A stretch of DNA of 33,055 bases from Lachnospiraceae bacterium. Its GTDB lineage: Bacteria > Bacillota > Clostridia > Lachnospirales > Lachnospiraceae. A model generated the notes under the pieces. That model ran no database searches, was not told the DNA's origin, and saw only the letters and a program-made list of their open reading frames with translations. A program made the position numbers and the translations under genes. This document shows, piece after piece, positions 22,854-30,671 of the stretch. Where the stretch lies: assembly GCA_016287675.1 (NCBI GenBank), contig JAEFAR010000026.1:1-33055 (forward strand). Reading direction: 5' to 3'. Each line of letters opens with the position of its first letter. The first letter of the stretch is position 1.

Positions 22854-22876
22854 AAAAATCAAGAGGAGGCAGACAT

Positions 22877-23893
22877 ATGCGTATACTTGTAACCGGAGGC
22901 GCCGGATACATCGGAAGCCACACCTGCGTGGAACTCATCAAAGCGGGACATGAGGTTGTGATCGTTGACAACTTGTGCAATTCAAGTGAAGTGGCAGTGG
23001 AAAGGATCGGAAAGATCACAGGTACAACTCCCGTATTTTATAAAGCGGATCTTTTGGACGAAGAAAAGCTCAACGAGATATTTGATAAGAAAAAGATAGA
23101 TGCCGTGATCCATTTTGCGGGACTCAAAGCAGTGGGTGAGTCGGTAAAAAAGCCTCTTGAATACTACAATAACAATATCACCGGAACCATCCGTCTCTGC
23201 GAGGCCATGAGAAAACACAATGTGAAGAAGATCATCTTCAGTTCTTCGTCAACTGTTTACGGAAATCCCGCAGTTATTCCCGTGACGGAAAAGACACCCA
23301 AGGGAGAATGTACAAATCCCTACGGATGGACAAAGAGCATGCTTGAACAGATCCTTACGGATCTTCATACGGCAGATCCCGAGTGGAGTGTTGTCCTCCT
23401 CAGGTACTTTAACCCCATCGGAGCCCATGAGAGCGGACTCATCGGAGAAGATCCCAAGGGCATTCCCAACAATCTTGTACCTTATATTGCACAGGTTGCT
23501 GTGGGCAAGCTTGATAAGATCAGGATCTTCGGAGATGATTACGATACACCGGACGGAACCGGCGTAAGAGATTACATCCATGTTGTCGATCTGGCAAAAG
23601 GGCATGTAAAAGCACTTAAGAAGTTTTCCGAAAAAGCCGAAGTGTCCGTCTATAATCTGGGCACAGGAAAAGGATACAGTGTTAAAGAGGTTATCGCTGC
23701 TTTCTCCAGAGCCTGCGGAAAAGAGATCCCCTTTGAAGTTGTGGGTCGCCGTGACGGAGACATCGCAGCAAACTGGGCAAATGCAGAGAAAGCATGGAAT
23801 GAACTGGGCTGGAAAGCTGAGAAGAACATCGACGAGATGTGCGCAGACAGCTGGAAATGGCAGAGCATGAATCCCAACGGATACAGTAAATGA
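22877..23893 (+). CDS. galE: UDP-glucose 4-epimerase
   Basis: The 338-residue short-chain dehydrogenase-type enzyme has the NAD-binding motif GGAGYIGSH (7-15), the segment DNLCNSS, catalytic Ser/Thr in SSSSTVYG (122-129) and the YxxxK pair Tyr149/Lys153 in NPYGWTK. It interconverts UDP-glucose and UDP-galactose for galactose use and for envelope polysaccharide precursors. AGAGGAGG precedes the ATG. Its stop codon TGA is the first three bases of the left inverted end of the RAYT element. The protein still has a near-normal C terminus (NPNGYSK), so the element did not truncate it appreciably. Confidence 0.97.
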   Translation: MRILVTGGAGYIGSHTCVELIKAGHEVVIVDNLCNSSEVAVERIGKITGTTPVFYKADLLDEEKLNEIFDKKKIDAVIHFAGLKAVGESVKKPLEYYNNNITGTIRLCEAMRKHNVKKIIFSSSSTVYGNPAVIPVTEKTPKGECTNPYGWTKSMLEQILTDLHTADPEWSVVLLRYFNPIGAHESGLIGEDPKGIPNNLVPYIAQVAVGKLDKIRIFGDDYDTPDGTGVRDYIHVVDLAKGHVKALKKFSEKAEVSVYNLGTGKGYSVKEVIAAFSRACGKEIPFEVVGRRDGDIAANWANAEKAWNELGWKAEKNIDEMCADSWKWQSMNPNGYSK

Positions 23894-23921
23894 GTCGATA
23901 GGGACGGTTCTTTTTGACTCA
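23891..23921 (+). repeat. left terminal repeat (REP-like) of the RAYT element
   Basis: The first three bases (TGA) are the galE stop. The last three (TCA, read TGA on the minus strand) are the stop of the RAYT gene. The outer six bases at each side are complementary, so the unit can fold as a hairpin. Confidence 0.85.
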
Positions 23922-24632
23922 CGCTCGTTGGATTATATTGCGATTTAGTCCCGTAAGTCTTGAAATTTGCCTGACTGTTAATCCCTCGAGTTTTAGTTTA
24001 TGAAGAATGCGGTCACGAGCTTTTATTTCATATCCTTGTATGTTTTGTGGATTGTTTTCCCCGGAAACATTGATTATTATCTTTATCGCTTCATCATCTT
24101 TATAGCTTGATTTCGAGTCGTATTCAAGGCATCGGTCTGCGTTATCGGTTTCAAGGAAATCGGTAAACTGTTGTTGGGAAGCAAAAAACTCTGAAAGAGG
24201 TCCGTCCAGCGGAAGATAGGTGTACGGATATTCTTTTGCTTTACAGATACCGGCCTTTTCGGGGTTCCGATAGATATATCTTGCGACGATGACCAAAGTG
24301 CGATAATCATTTATTGACTCGCTCCTAAAGCGATCCTGAAAAACATGCCCGACGCGATCATATTTCTTATTATAATAGGCAGAGTAACTTACAAGTATCT
24401 TTTGAAGGAGCTTGCCCGGAGTGTTGTTTCTTGGGTTTATAAGAAGATGAACATGGTTTGACATACAGCATCCGGCTGCAAGCTCATAATTCGTTTCGCG
24501 CCGATACCGTTTCATAGTTGAGATAAAGCGCTCATAATCCTCTTTGTCATAGAACAGGTTTTCCCTGTTGATGCCACGTATTATTATATGCATCCATTCT
24601 GTTAAGGCAGTATTTCTGCTTTTTCTTGGCAT
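23919..24632 (-). CDS. REP-associated tyrosine transposase (RAYT, Y1 HUH family)
   Basis: The 237-residue protein has the single-domain Y1/IS200-like transposase layout: RGINRENLFYDKEDY near the N terminus, the metal-binding HUH motif in MSNHVHLL (about 58-65), and the catalytic Tyr region LVSYSAYYNKKYDRVGHVFQ, given here as AYYNKKYDRVGHVFQDRF (about 90-107). A C-terminal helix-turn-helix-like segment (LTVRQISRLTGLNRNI) follows. Such proteins nick single-stranded REP hairpins and are thought to spread REP/REPIN sequences; this copy is full length with all key residues. GAGGA lies about 8 nt upstream of the start. Its stop codon is supplied by the left terminal repeat. Confidence 0.92.
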   Translation of the reverse strand: MPRKSRNTALTEWMHIIIRGINRENLFYDKEDYERFISTMKRYRRETNYELAAGCCMSNHVHLLINPRNNTPGKLLQKILVSYSAYYNKKYDRVGHVFQDRFRSESINDYRTLVIVARYIYRNPEKAGICKAKEYPYTYLPLDGPLSEFFASQQQFTDFLETDNADRCLEYDSKSSYKDDEAIKIIINVSGENNPQNIQGYEIKARDRILHKLKLEGLTVRQISRLTGLNRNIIQRA

Positions 24633-24703
24633 TTCTAATCCTCCTCATGTTTAAGAATGATGTGACAGCGGTGTAGGCTGCGTAGTGTAGGTAAGTGAAA
24701 TTA

Positions 24704-24734
24704 TGAGTCAAAAAGAACCGTCCCCATTGACTCA
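24704..24734 (-). repeat. right terminal repeat (REP-like) of the RAYT element
   Basis: It is the inverted copy of the left repeat with two differences (positions 7 and 10 from the outer end). Its outer three bases provide the TGA stop of comM on the minus strand. Confidence 0.85.
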
Positions 24735-26276
24735 CACCACCATCATCCGGCCGTTACTCTTGTCAAGGTCACGGCAGTGTAAAACAAAGGCCACGTCTTC
24801 CTTTCTTATGTTATCTTCTGCTGCAAGATCCGCTGCTGTGCGGGCCATACGGAGGAGTTTATGGATCACACGGGCGGAATAGCCGAATTTCTCGCAGGCT
24901 TTTCTTAAAAAGGCGGTGGTTTCAGCGTCAAGTTTACAGAATTCATCGATCATACTGCCTGTCATCTGAGCGTTGCAAGCTATACCGGAAAGGGTTGAAA
25001 AACGCTTCTGCTGGATCTTTCTCGCGTTTTCGACTCTTGAACGGAGTTCGGCCGAGGAAGGGGCAGGAGCAGAAAGTTCAGGTTCGAAAAGGTCTACAGG
25101 CATTACTTGCTTTTGAATGTCTATACGGTCCAAAATCGGACCTGATATTTTGTTTCTGTATTTTACGATCTCGTAATCCGAGCATCGGCATTTCGGACCC
25201 GGATAGAAGCCGCAGGGGCAGGGGTTCATGGCCGCAACAAACATGAAACTCGCGGGATAGCGGTTGGTGTAATTAACTCTCGAGATCACCACCTGCCTGT
25301 CTTCCAGGGGCTGACGGAGGGCATCCAGAGCGACCGTTGAAAATTCCCCCAGCTCATCCAGAAAAAGTACACCGTTGTGGGCAAGAGAGATCTCACCGGG
25401 CATGGCATTTGCCCCGCCCCCTATCAGGGCATTCAGAGATACATTGTGATGAGGGGAGCGGAAGGGTCTTGTTTCAAGAAGTCCGCCACCGGGAGGGACA
25501 AGCCCTGAAATACTGTGGATCTTTGTTACTTCGAGAGCTTCTTCTTCCGTCATTTTGGGTAAGATAGTGGGGATCCTCTTTGCAATCATAGTTTTACCGC
25601 AACCCGGATTCCCGATCATCAACAGATTATGTCCCCCCGCTGCCGCAAGTACGATGGCATCGATGAGACTGTTCTGTCCTCTGACTTCCGAAAAATCGGG
25701 TGCTAAATGATTGCTGCCCTCCACGCTCATTTCCAAAGGATTAAAGTTTCCGGAAGCGTCTCTTTTTTCTTCAAGAAAATCCGTTACATCTCTTAATGTC
25801 CTGAAAGCATGAATGTTCACTCCGCCGACGAGCCGTGCCTCCGCAAAGTTTTCCGAGGGAACGATCACGTGAGTCACACCCGATGCCTTTGCGGCAAGGA
25901 TCATGGGAAGTATCCCGGCGCAGGGTCTTAAGTTTCCGCCCAGCGACAATTCTCCGAGAAATCCGAATTCCGAAAGCCGTTTTGGGGCGATCTCCCCGGC
26001 TTCTGTAAGGAGTGCAACGGCCAGCGCCAGGTCGAAATGGGATCCCTTCTTTTTCCTGTCTGCCGGTGCCAGGCTTAATACGATCTTTTTTTCGGGCATA
26101 TAAAACCCGGAGTCCACCAGAGCGGACTGAACTCTTTCTCCGGATTCTTTAACTGCGGTATCCCCCATTCCTATGATACTCACAGATTGTGAAGCAGTGT
26201 TAAGAACACTTGCTTCGATGAAAACGGGATAACCGTCGATCCCTGCGATTGAAAAACTTTTTACTACAGTAGCCAT
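24732..26276 (-). CDS. comM: YifB/ComM family Mg chelatase-like AAA ATPase
   Basis: The 514-residue protein has an N-terminal ChlI-like Lon-protease-fold domain (about 1-165; SIIGMGDTAVKES, LAPADRKKKGSHFDLALA), an AAA domain with Walker A IGNPGCGKT (about 221-229), FLDELGEF as Walker B, the Cys-rich segment CPCGFYPGPKCRC, and a C-terminal Mg_chelatase_C domain. ComM proteins act as hexameric helicases that extend branch migration of incoming single-stranded DNA during natural transformation. It overlaps the upstream dprA by 13 nt, so the two competence-type genes form an operon. The stop TGA lies at the outer edge of the RAYT element, so the last few residues could have been altered by the insertion. 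Confidence 0.94.
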   Translation of the reverse strand: MATVVKSFSIAGIDGYPVFIEASVLNTASQSVSIIGMGDTAVKESGERVQSALVDSGFYMPEKKIVLSLAPADRKKKGSHFDLALAVALLTEAGEIAPKRLSEFGFLGELSLGGNLRPCAGILPMILAAKASGVTHVIVPSENFAEARLVGGVNIHAFRTLRDVTDFLEEKRDASGNFNPLEMSVEGSNHLAPDFSEVRGQNSLIDAIVLAAAGGHNLLMIGNPGCGKTMIAKRIPTILPKMTEEEALEVTKIHSISGLVPPGGGLLETRPFRSPHHNVSLNALIGGGANAMPGEISLAHNGVLFLDELGEFSTVALDALRQPLEDRQVVISRVNYTNRYPASFMFVAAMNPCPCGFYPGPKCRCSDYEIVKYRNKISGPILDRIDIQKQVMPVDLFEPELSAPAPSSAELRSRVENARKIQQKRFSTLSGIACNAQMTGSMIDEFCKLDAETTAFLRKACEKFGYSARVIHKLLRMARTAADLAAEDNIRKEDVAFVLHCRDLDKSNGRMMVV

Positions 26277-27289
26277 ATCATATCTCCTTCCGTTTCTATC
26301 ATGTCATTGATCTCAAGTTCGGTAATTGCTTCCATCAGATCTTTTGCCTCAACACTCAGTTCTTTCGCGAGATCGTCTGTTGTGATCCTGCAATTATGTT
26401 TTCGTAACGTAAAAAGAAGCTTTGAACCCATTTCGCTAAAGTGTCGCTCTTTTACAAAATCGAATACCGGTTGGGTGTTATGAACCCCGCAGTATTCCGG
26501 TAACCAGAGAAGTGCTTTTTTTGTTGCGATAAGCCTGTTGGTACCTTCGCTTTCCGCAGAGTCAAGTCTCCCGGGCACAGCAAAGACTTCTTTACCGTAC
26601 TGCCTTGCTTTTTCTGCTGTGATCAGGGCTCCCCCTTTTTCTCCTGATTCGACTACAAGAAGTCGATCGGAAAAAGCAGCTATTATCCTGTTTCTTTGTG
26701 GGAATGTTGATCTGTCCCCGTGAAAACCGGGTGGATACTCAGAAATTATCAGACCTGTTTTAAGAATTGAATCCATTAAAGATTTGTGTTCGGAAGGAAA
26801 GCAGAGATCCGGTCCGTTACCAAGAACCGCAACGGTGTAACCTCCCGCCCGTATGGCAGCTGTGTGGGCGTAACCGTCAACGCCTTTTGCCATTCCGCTG
26901 ATTATGGTGATCCCCTGTAAAGCAAGTTTTTCGGATGTTTCAAGTGTGATCTTTTTGCCGTACTCCGTGCACCGCCTTGTGCCGACGATGCCTACACTTT
27001 CGTAAAAAGGACGCCATTCACCTCTGCAGTAAAGGATCACCGGAAGTTCGGGATTATCAGGTATCCCGTATTCTTGAAAGCTCTTAATGAATATGCCTTT
27101 GTTAAAGCATTCCGCTTCTATCCTTTTTGCGCTTTCGGTGTCAAGATCGATGTCGGCGGGAAGATCGGGCTCTTCCCTTTCTTTAAGCATCCGACAGACG
27201 CCTTCAAAACTCCCTGCTTTTTGAAGAAGCTGTCGCTTCTTTGCGTGGCCTAACCCCTTTAGATTTCCTAACCAGATTTTGTAAAGCAT
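26264..27289 (-). CDS. dprA: DNA-processing protein DprA (Smf)
   Basis: The 341-residue protein has a helix-hairpin-helix-like N terminus (KGLGHAKKRQLLQKAG), the Rossmann-like DprA core with GIVGTRRCTEYG, SGMAKGVDGYAH, FPQRNRIIA and EKGGALITAEKA (about 97-255), and a C-terminal winged helix (about 285-341). DprA binds incoming single-stranded DNA and loads RecA during natural transformation. AAGGGGG lies 6 nt before the ATG. The overlap with comM implies coupling. The pair is typical of Firmicutes, where topA often follows, but here comM is followed by the RAYT element. Confidence 0.96.
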   Translation of the reverse strand: MLYKIWLGNLKGLGHAKKRQLLQKAGSFEGVCRMLKEREEPDLPADIDLDTESAKRIEAECFNKGIFIKSFQEYGIPDNPELPVILYCRGEWRPFYESVGIVGTRRCTEYGKKITLETSEKLALQGITIISGMAKGVDGYAHTAAIRAGGYTVAVLGNGPDLCFPSEHKSLMDSILKTGLIISEYPPGFHGDRSTFPQRNRIIAAFSDRLLVVESGEKGGALITAEKARQYGKEVFAVPGRLDSAESEGTNRLIATKKALLWLPEYCGVHNTQPVFDFVKERHFSEMGSKLLFTLRKHNCRITTDDLAKELSVEAKDLMEAITELEINDMIETEGDMIWLL

Positions 27290-27353
27290 ATTACCCCCTT
27301 GGATTTTTATTCCATCGTATCATGGCTTTTTGAAAATTTCCATTGACGGGGGT

Positions 27354-27380
27354 GTACAAAAACGGGGTCTGTTTTTGTGC
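27354..27380. repeat. intergenic inverted repeat upstream of dprA
   Basis: GTACAAAAAC and GTTTTTGTGC pair over 10 bp (one G-T) around a 7-nt loop. TGTACAAAA occurs again at 27385-27393. The role is unknown; it could be a regulator site in the dprA promoter region. Confidence 0.4.
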
Positions 27381-27403
27381 AACATGTACAAAAGAAAACA
27401 AAC

Positions 27404-27452
27404 AAAAAAACAGCCTCAAAGGCAGTAAACACAAGGGTTACAGCATTGAGGC
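27404..27452 (-). terminator. probable terminator of the antiporter gene
   Basis: On the minus strand GCCTCAA (27452-27446) and TTGAGGC (27419-27413) enclose a 26-nt loop and are followed by TGTTTTTTTG. The large loop lowers confidence. Confidence 0.6.
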
Positions 27453-27461
27453 CGTTAAAAA

Positions 27462-28649
27462 CTATTCTATATCGTGTACTTTTGAAGTCTCCTGGGAATA
27501 CAAAACTTTCAGGATTATGGGCGTCAGGATCGAGGAGGCCACGATCAGGAGAATGACGGCTGTGAAGTACTCGGATGAAACCAGACCCACAGAAAGTCCC
27601 TTCTGGGAAACGATGAGAGCCACTTCTCCTCGGGTCATCATACCAACACCGATCTTTAAGGAATCGGGCCAGCTGAATTTCAGCGCTTTTGACATGAGTC
27701 CGCAGCCGATGATCTTTGAAACAAGGGCAACGATCACAAAAAGGACGCTGAAGAGCAATATGTTCGTATTAAAGTTACTGAGATCCGTTCGTAGTCCTAT
27801 GCTTGCAAAGAACACGGGGCCGAAGATCATGTAGGAATTGATGTCCATCTTTTGGGCAATGTAGTCATGATCCTGGATCGAGCAAAGGATGATGCCCGCA
27901 ACATAGGCTCCTGTGATGTCTGCGATGCCGAAGAACTTTTCTGCGGCGTAGGCCATAAAGAAGCACAGGGCAAGGGACCAGATGGGGAGTCGTCTTGTGT
28001 GAGGCCAGCGTTTGTCCATCCATTTGAAAAGGAGATAGACAAGAAATCCCACAACGATTGAAAATGCGAAGAACAGCACAGTGGAAAGGACTACATGACC
28101 TATGTTTGAATCGCCGCTCTTAAAACCGATAACAAATGTGAGAACGATGATACCGATAACATCATCGATGATCGCAGCAGAAAGGACTGTGGTGCCCACG
28201 GTGGTCTTCAGTTTTCCCAGCTCTCTGAGCGTCTGAACCGTAATGGAAACGGATGTGGCGGTCATGATAACGCCTATGAAAACAGCTTCGAAGAACTTTT
28301 GGGAGCCCCAGGGAGAAGCGCCGTAAACTGCTGTGTAGAGAAGAGCACCGCTTACAAGTGGAACAAAAACTCCCGCGCATGCAATGAGAAGGGCCTTAAC
28401 GCCGGTTCTCATCAATTCTTTAAGATTTGTTCCCAGTCCCGCAGAAAACATGAGAAGTACAACACCGATCTCTGCCAGCTGGGTGATGAAACTGCTTAAA
28501 GAAACAATTCCCAAAAGGCTGGGACCGATCACTATGCCTGCTATGATCTCACCCACAACTTCCGGTGCATGGATCTTTTTTGCCAAAAGACCGAAAACTT
28601 TACTGAACAGAACGATGATAGCCAGGCTCAAAAATATTTCGTATGCCAT
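27462..28649 (-). CDS. cation:proton antiporter (CPA2/Kef type membrane domain)
   Basis: The ATG at 28649, with AAAGGAG upstream, gives 395 residues of almost entirely hydrophobic sequence with about 12 membrane helices. Motifs such as VVGEIIAGIVIGPSLLG near the N terminus, SAAIIDDVIGIIVL (about residue 150, with the Asp-Asp used for ion binding) and GMMTRGEVALIVSQ near the C terminus match the CPA2 sodium or potassium/proton exchanger family. It lacks a TrkA-N or TrkA-C regulatory domain. It would exchange Na+ or K+ for H+ at the plasma membrane for pH and salt control. A terminator-like hairpin lies between its promoter and start. Confidence 0.94.
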   Translation of the reverse strand: MAYEIFLSLAIIVLFSKVFGLLAKKIHAPEVVGEIIAGIVIGPSLLGIVSLSSFITQLAEIGVVLLMFSAGLGTNLKELMRTGVKALLIACAGVFVPLVSGALLYTAVYGASPWGSQKFFEAVFIGVIMTATSVSITVQTLRELGKLKTTVGTTVLSAAIIDDVIGIIVLTFVIGFKSGDSNIGHVVLSTVLFFAFSIVVGFLVYLLFKWMDKRWPHTRRLPIWSLALCFFMAYAAEKFFGIADITGAYVAGIILCSIQDHDYIAQKMDINSYMIFGPVFFASIGLRTDLSNFNTNILLFSVLFVIVALVSKIIGCGLMSKALKFSWPDSLKIGVGMMTRGEVALIVSQKGLSVGLVSSEYFTAVILLIVASSILTPIILKVLYSQETSKVHDIE

Positions 28650-28670
28650 AGTTACTCCTTTGAAATCCTT

Positions 28671-28703
28671 AAAAAAAACCCTCCGCAAATCTCGAGAGGG
28701 TTT
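28671..28703 (-). terminator. terminator-like hairpin in the antiporter 5' leader
   Basis: On the minus strand AAACCCTC (28703-28696) pairs with GAGGGTTT (28683-28676) around a 12-nt loop and is followed by TTTTT. It lies between the predicted promoter and the ribosome site, so it could attenuate the antiporter. Confidence 0.65.
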
Positions 28704-28717
28704 GTTTACAAATTTCT

Positions 28718-28746
28718 ATTATAATACGAAAAAACAGAAAAATCAA
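28718..28746 (-). promoter_or_regulatory. promoter of the antiporter gene
   Basis: On the minus strand TTGATT (28741-28746), 17 bp and a perfect TATAAT (28718-28723) give a start near 28711 and a leader of about 62 nt. Confidence 0.75.
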
Positions 28747-28761
28747 GATGGGGAAGAAACA

Positions 28762-28825
28762 AGTCAATGGGGACGGTTCTGTTTGACTCACCAGGGTGAG
28801 TCAAACAGAACCGTCCCCATTGACT
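28762..28825. repeat. orphan REPIN-like palindrome (31-bp arms)
   Basis: Two perfectly complementary 31-bp arms (28762-28792 and 28795-28825) flank the dinucleotide AG. Each arm contains GGGGACGGTTCTGTTTGACTCA-type sequence, matching the RAYT terminal repeats except for G instead of T in TTCTGTTTGAC. No transposase is attached. It sits between divergent promoters. Confidence 0.88.
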
Positions 28826-28826
28826 C

Positions 28827-28855
28827 TTGCTTTTGAAAAACCGTGATGATATAAT
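28827..28855 (+). promoter_or_regulatory. promoter of the methyltransferase gene
   Basis: TTGCTT (28827-28832), 17 bp and TATAAT (28850-28855) begin one base after the end of the REPIN-like palindrome. Confidence 0.7.
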
Positions 28856-28906
28856 TATTTTCAATACTACGCTTAATGTGGATAACTATATTTAAAGGAC
28901 GAAAAT

Positions 28907-29785
28907 ATGTGGATAGCTGAAAACTGGAAAGATTATGAAGTGCTGGACTGCTCCGATGGCGAAAAGCTGGAAAGATGGGGCAGATACACACTTTTGAGAC
29001 CTGATCCCCAGGTCATTTGGAAAACTCCGAAAAAGGCGGCGGAGTGGAAAAAACTGAACGGTCATTACCATCGCTCCTCAAAGGGCGGCGGAGAGTGGGA
29101 AATGTTTGATCTTCCCGAAAAATGGACCATCGCTTACAAGGAACTGAAATTCAATCTTCAGCCCTTTGCGTTCAAGCATACAGGGTTGTTCCCCGAGCAG
29201 GCGGCAAACTGGGACTGGTTTTCCGATCTGATAGCCAGGAAAAAGGCAGCGGATCCCAATGCGGAAGTCAAGGTCCTGAACCTTTTTGCCTACACCGGGG
29301 GAGCGACGCTGGCGGCAGCAAAGGCGGGAGCGGCTGTGACTCACGTGGATGCTTCCAAAGGAATGGTGGGTTGGGCAAAAGAAAACGCCGCAGTCTCAGG
29401 ACTTGAGAATGCACCCATCCGGTACATTGTGGATGATTGCAACAAATTTGTTGAGAGAGAGATAAGAAGAGGCAATCTTTACGATGCGCTGATCATGGAT
29501 CCCCCTTCCTACGGCAGAGGTCCCAAGGGAGAGATCTGGAAGATCGAAGACTCGATCTATGATTTTGTGAAGCTTTGTGCGGGCGTTCTGAAACCCGAAC
29601 CCCTGTTTTTCCTGATAAATTCCTACACCACAGGGCTTCAGCCCGCAGTGCTCTCCTATCTGATAGGAAGCGAGATCGTTCCGAAGTTTGGAGGAAAAGT
29701 GACGGCTGACGAGATCGGACTTCCCGTAAAGGAATCGGGGCTTGTGCTTCCCTGCGGTGCAAGCGGCCGCTGGCAGAGGAATTAG
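28907..29785 (+). CDS. class I SAM-dependent methyltransferase (RlmI/Methyltrans_SAM type)
   Basis: The 292-residue protein has a Rossmann methyltransferase core: VLNLFAYTGGATLAAAKAGA (about 123-142) as the SAM-binding loop, THVDASKGMVGWAKEN as motif II, and MDPPSYGRGPKGE (about 197-209) as the catalytic DPPSY motif seen in RNA and protein N- or C-methyltransferases. The N terminus lacks a clear PUA domain, unlike RlmI itself, and the target is most likely rRNA or another nucleic acid base but is not decided. AAAGGAC precedes the ATG. The gene is followed 30 nt later by the popT-like gene, perhaps in the same transcript. Confidence 0.87.
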   Translation: MWIAENWKDYEVLDCSDGEKLERWGRYTLLRPDPQVIWKTPKKAAEWKKLNGHYHRSSKGGGEWEMFDLPEKWTIAYKELKFNLQPFAFKHTGLFPEQAANWDWFSDLIARKKAADPNAEVKVLNLFAYTGGATLAAAKAGAAVTHVDASKGMVGWAKENAAVSGLENAPIRYIVDDCNKFVEREIRRGNLYDALIMDPPSYGRGPKGEIWKIEDSIYDFVKLCAGVLKPEPLFFLINSYTTGLQPAVLSYLIGSEIVPKFGGKVTADEIGLPVKESGLVLPCGASGRWQRN

Positions 29786-29815
29786 ACTAAAAATGACTGA
29801 ACGAGGCAGACAGAG

Positions 29816-30670
29816 ATGATCAATTTTTTTCTTGATATTTTAAGAGGCATAGTTATAGGCGTTGCCAATGTGATCCCCGGTGTTTCCGGAGGAACGATGA
29901 TGGTCTCCATGGGGATCTACGACAGCATCATCAGCAGCATTAACAATCTTTTTAAGGATTTCAAAAAAAGCATATTGACCCTGCTCCCTTACGGTATCGG
30001 AATGGTAGCCGGCATCGTGGGCTTCGCATTTGCGATAGAATGGCTTTTCGGAAAGTTTCCCATCCCAACGGCGCTTCTTTTCATCGGACTGATCTTCGGG
30101 GGTATCCCCATGATTTGGAAAAAGGTCAGCGGAAAGAAGGATATTGTAGCCATCATCCTGTTTGTGGCATTTTTTGCATTGATCATCGGACTTGAATTTC
30201 TTGGACGCCGGGCAGGCATAGACAGAGAGCTCAGCCTCTCCCCTCTCGGTATCGTGCTGGGACTCCTGGTGGGCTGCATAGCAGCCGCAACAATGATAAT
30301 CCCGGGAGTTTCGGGATCTATGGTAATGATGATCCTTGGCTACTACAATTCCATCATCGGAGCGGTAACGGGAGCTGTAACCGCGCTTAAGGAATTTGAC
30401 ATAAAAGGAATTCTGTCATATGCCGGAGCGCTGATACCTTTTGTTTTGGGGGTTCTTGCCGGGATCCTGGGTGTGGCAAAACTGATACGTTATCTCTTGG
30501 ATAAGCATGAAAGAAGAACGTACGCGGCAATCCTGGGACTTATAGCTGCTTCTCCCTATCCGGTCTTTGCCCATTCGGGAGTGACCTCGGTTTCAGCGGG
30601 AGCTGTGCTCGTCGGGATCGTGACATTTGCCCTTGGTTTTGCTGTGGCATTTAAGCTCGGAAAAGAGTAA
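29816..30670 (+). CDS. popT: DUF368/PopT-type undecaprenyl phosphate translocase
   Basis: The 284-residue membrane protein has the DUF368 pattern: GIVIGVANVIPGVSGGTM at the N terminus and a second copy of the motif, TMIIPGVSGSMVMM, about 140 residues later, reflecting the internal repeat of the fold. About eight to ten membrane segments are visible. DUF368 proteins were shown in other bacteria to return undecaprenyl phosphate, the lipid carrier for wall and teichoic acid precursors, across the plasma membrane. The assignment here is by family only. The next gene begins one base after the stop codon, so they are probably coupled. Confidence 0.9.
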   Translation: MINFFLDILRGIVIGVANVIPGVSGGTMMVSMGIYDSIISSINNLFKDFKKSILTLLPYGIGMVAGIVGFAFAIEWLFGKFPIPTALLFIGLIFGGIPMIWKKVSGKKDIVAIILFVAFFALIIGLEFLGRRAGIDRELSLSPLGIVLGLLVGCIAAATMIIPGVSGSMVMMILGYYNSIIGAVTGAVTALKEFDIKGILSYAGALIPFVLGVLAGILGVAKLIRYLLDKHERRTYAAILGLIAASPYPVFAHSGVTSVSAGAVLVGIVTFALGFAVAFKLGKE

Positions 30671-30671
30671 G

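Larger units (their letters stand above)
22399..22876. other. 478-bp divergent intergenic region between lacI-like gene and galE
   Basis: This region holds no credible protein gene. From left to right it contains an AT-rich dyad (22462-22484), a TTTACGTAAA palindrome (22517-22526), a pair of TTGCGCAA palindromes (22534-22563), a GC-rich repeat with inverted ends (22619-22710), a 30-bp perfect palindrome (22739-22768), the galE promoter and a 5' leader hairpin. I could not identify a convincing promoter for the LacI gene. Confidence 0.7.
23891..24734 (-). mobile_element. RAYT element bounded by 31-bp inverted repeats
   Basis: The 844-bp unit consists of a REP-associated transposase gene flanked by 31-bp inverted repeats (23891-23921 and 24704-24734) that differ at two positions. 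Each repeat has a GGGACGGTTCTTTTTGACTCA core and is itself bounded by TGAGTC...GACTCA. No target-site duplication is evident. It sits exactly between the stop codons of convergent galE and comM. Confidence 0.8.

Noticed and set aside
23891-23893. galE truncated by the RAYT insertion
   Set aside because: The C terminus ends in a sequence typical of full-length GalE and the total length (338) is normal.
27343-27834. Forward frame of 163 codons overlapping the antiporter 3' end
   Set aside because: It is antisense to the conserved antiporter C terminus and begins in the terminator/inverted-repeat region without start signals.
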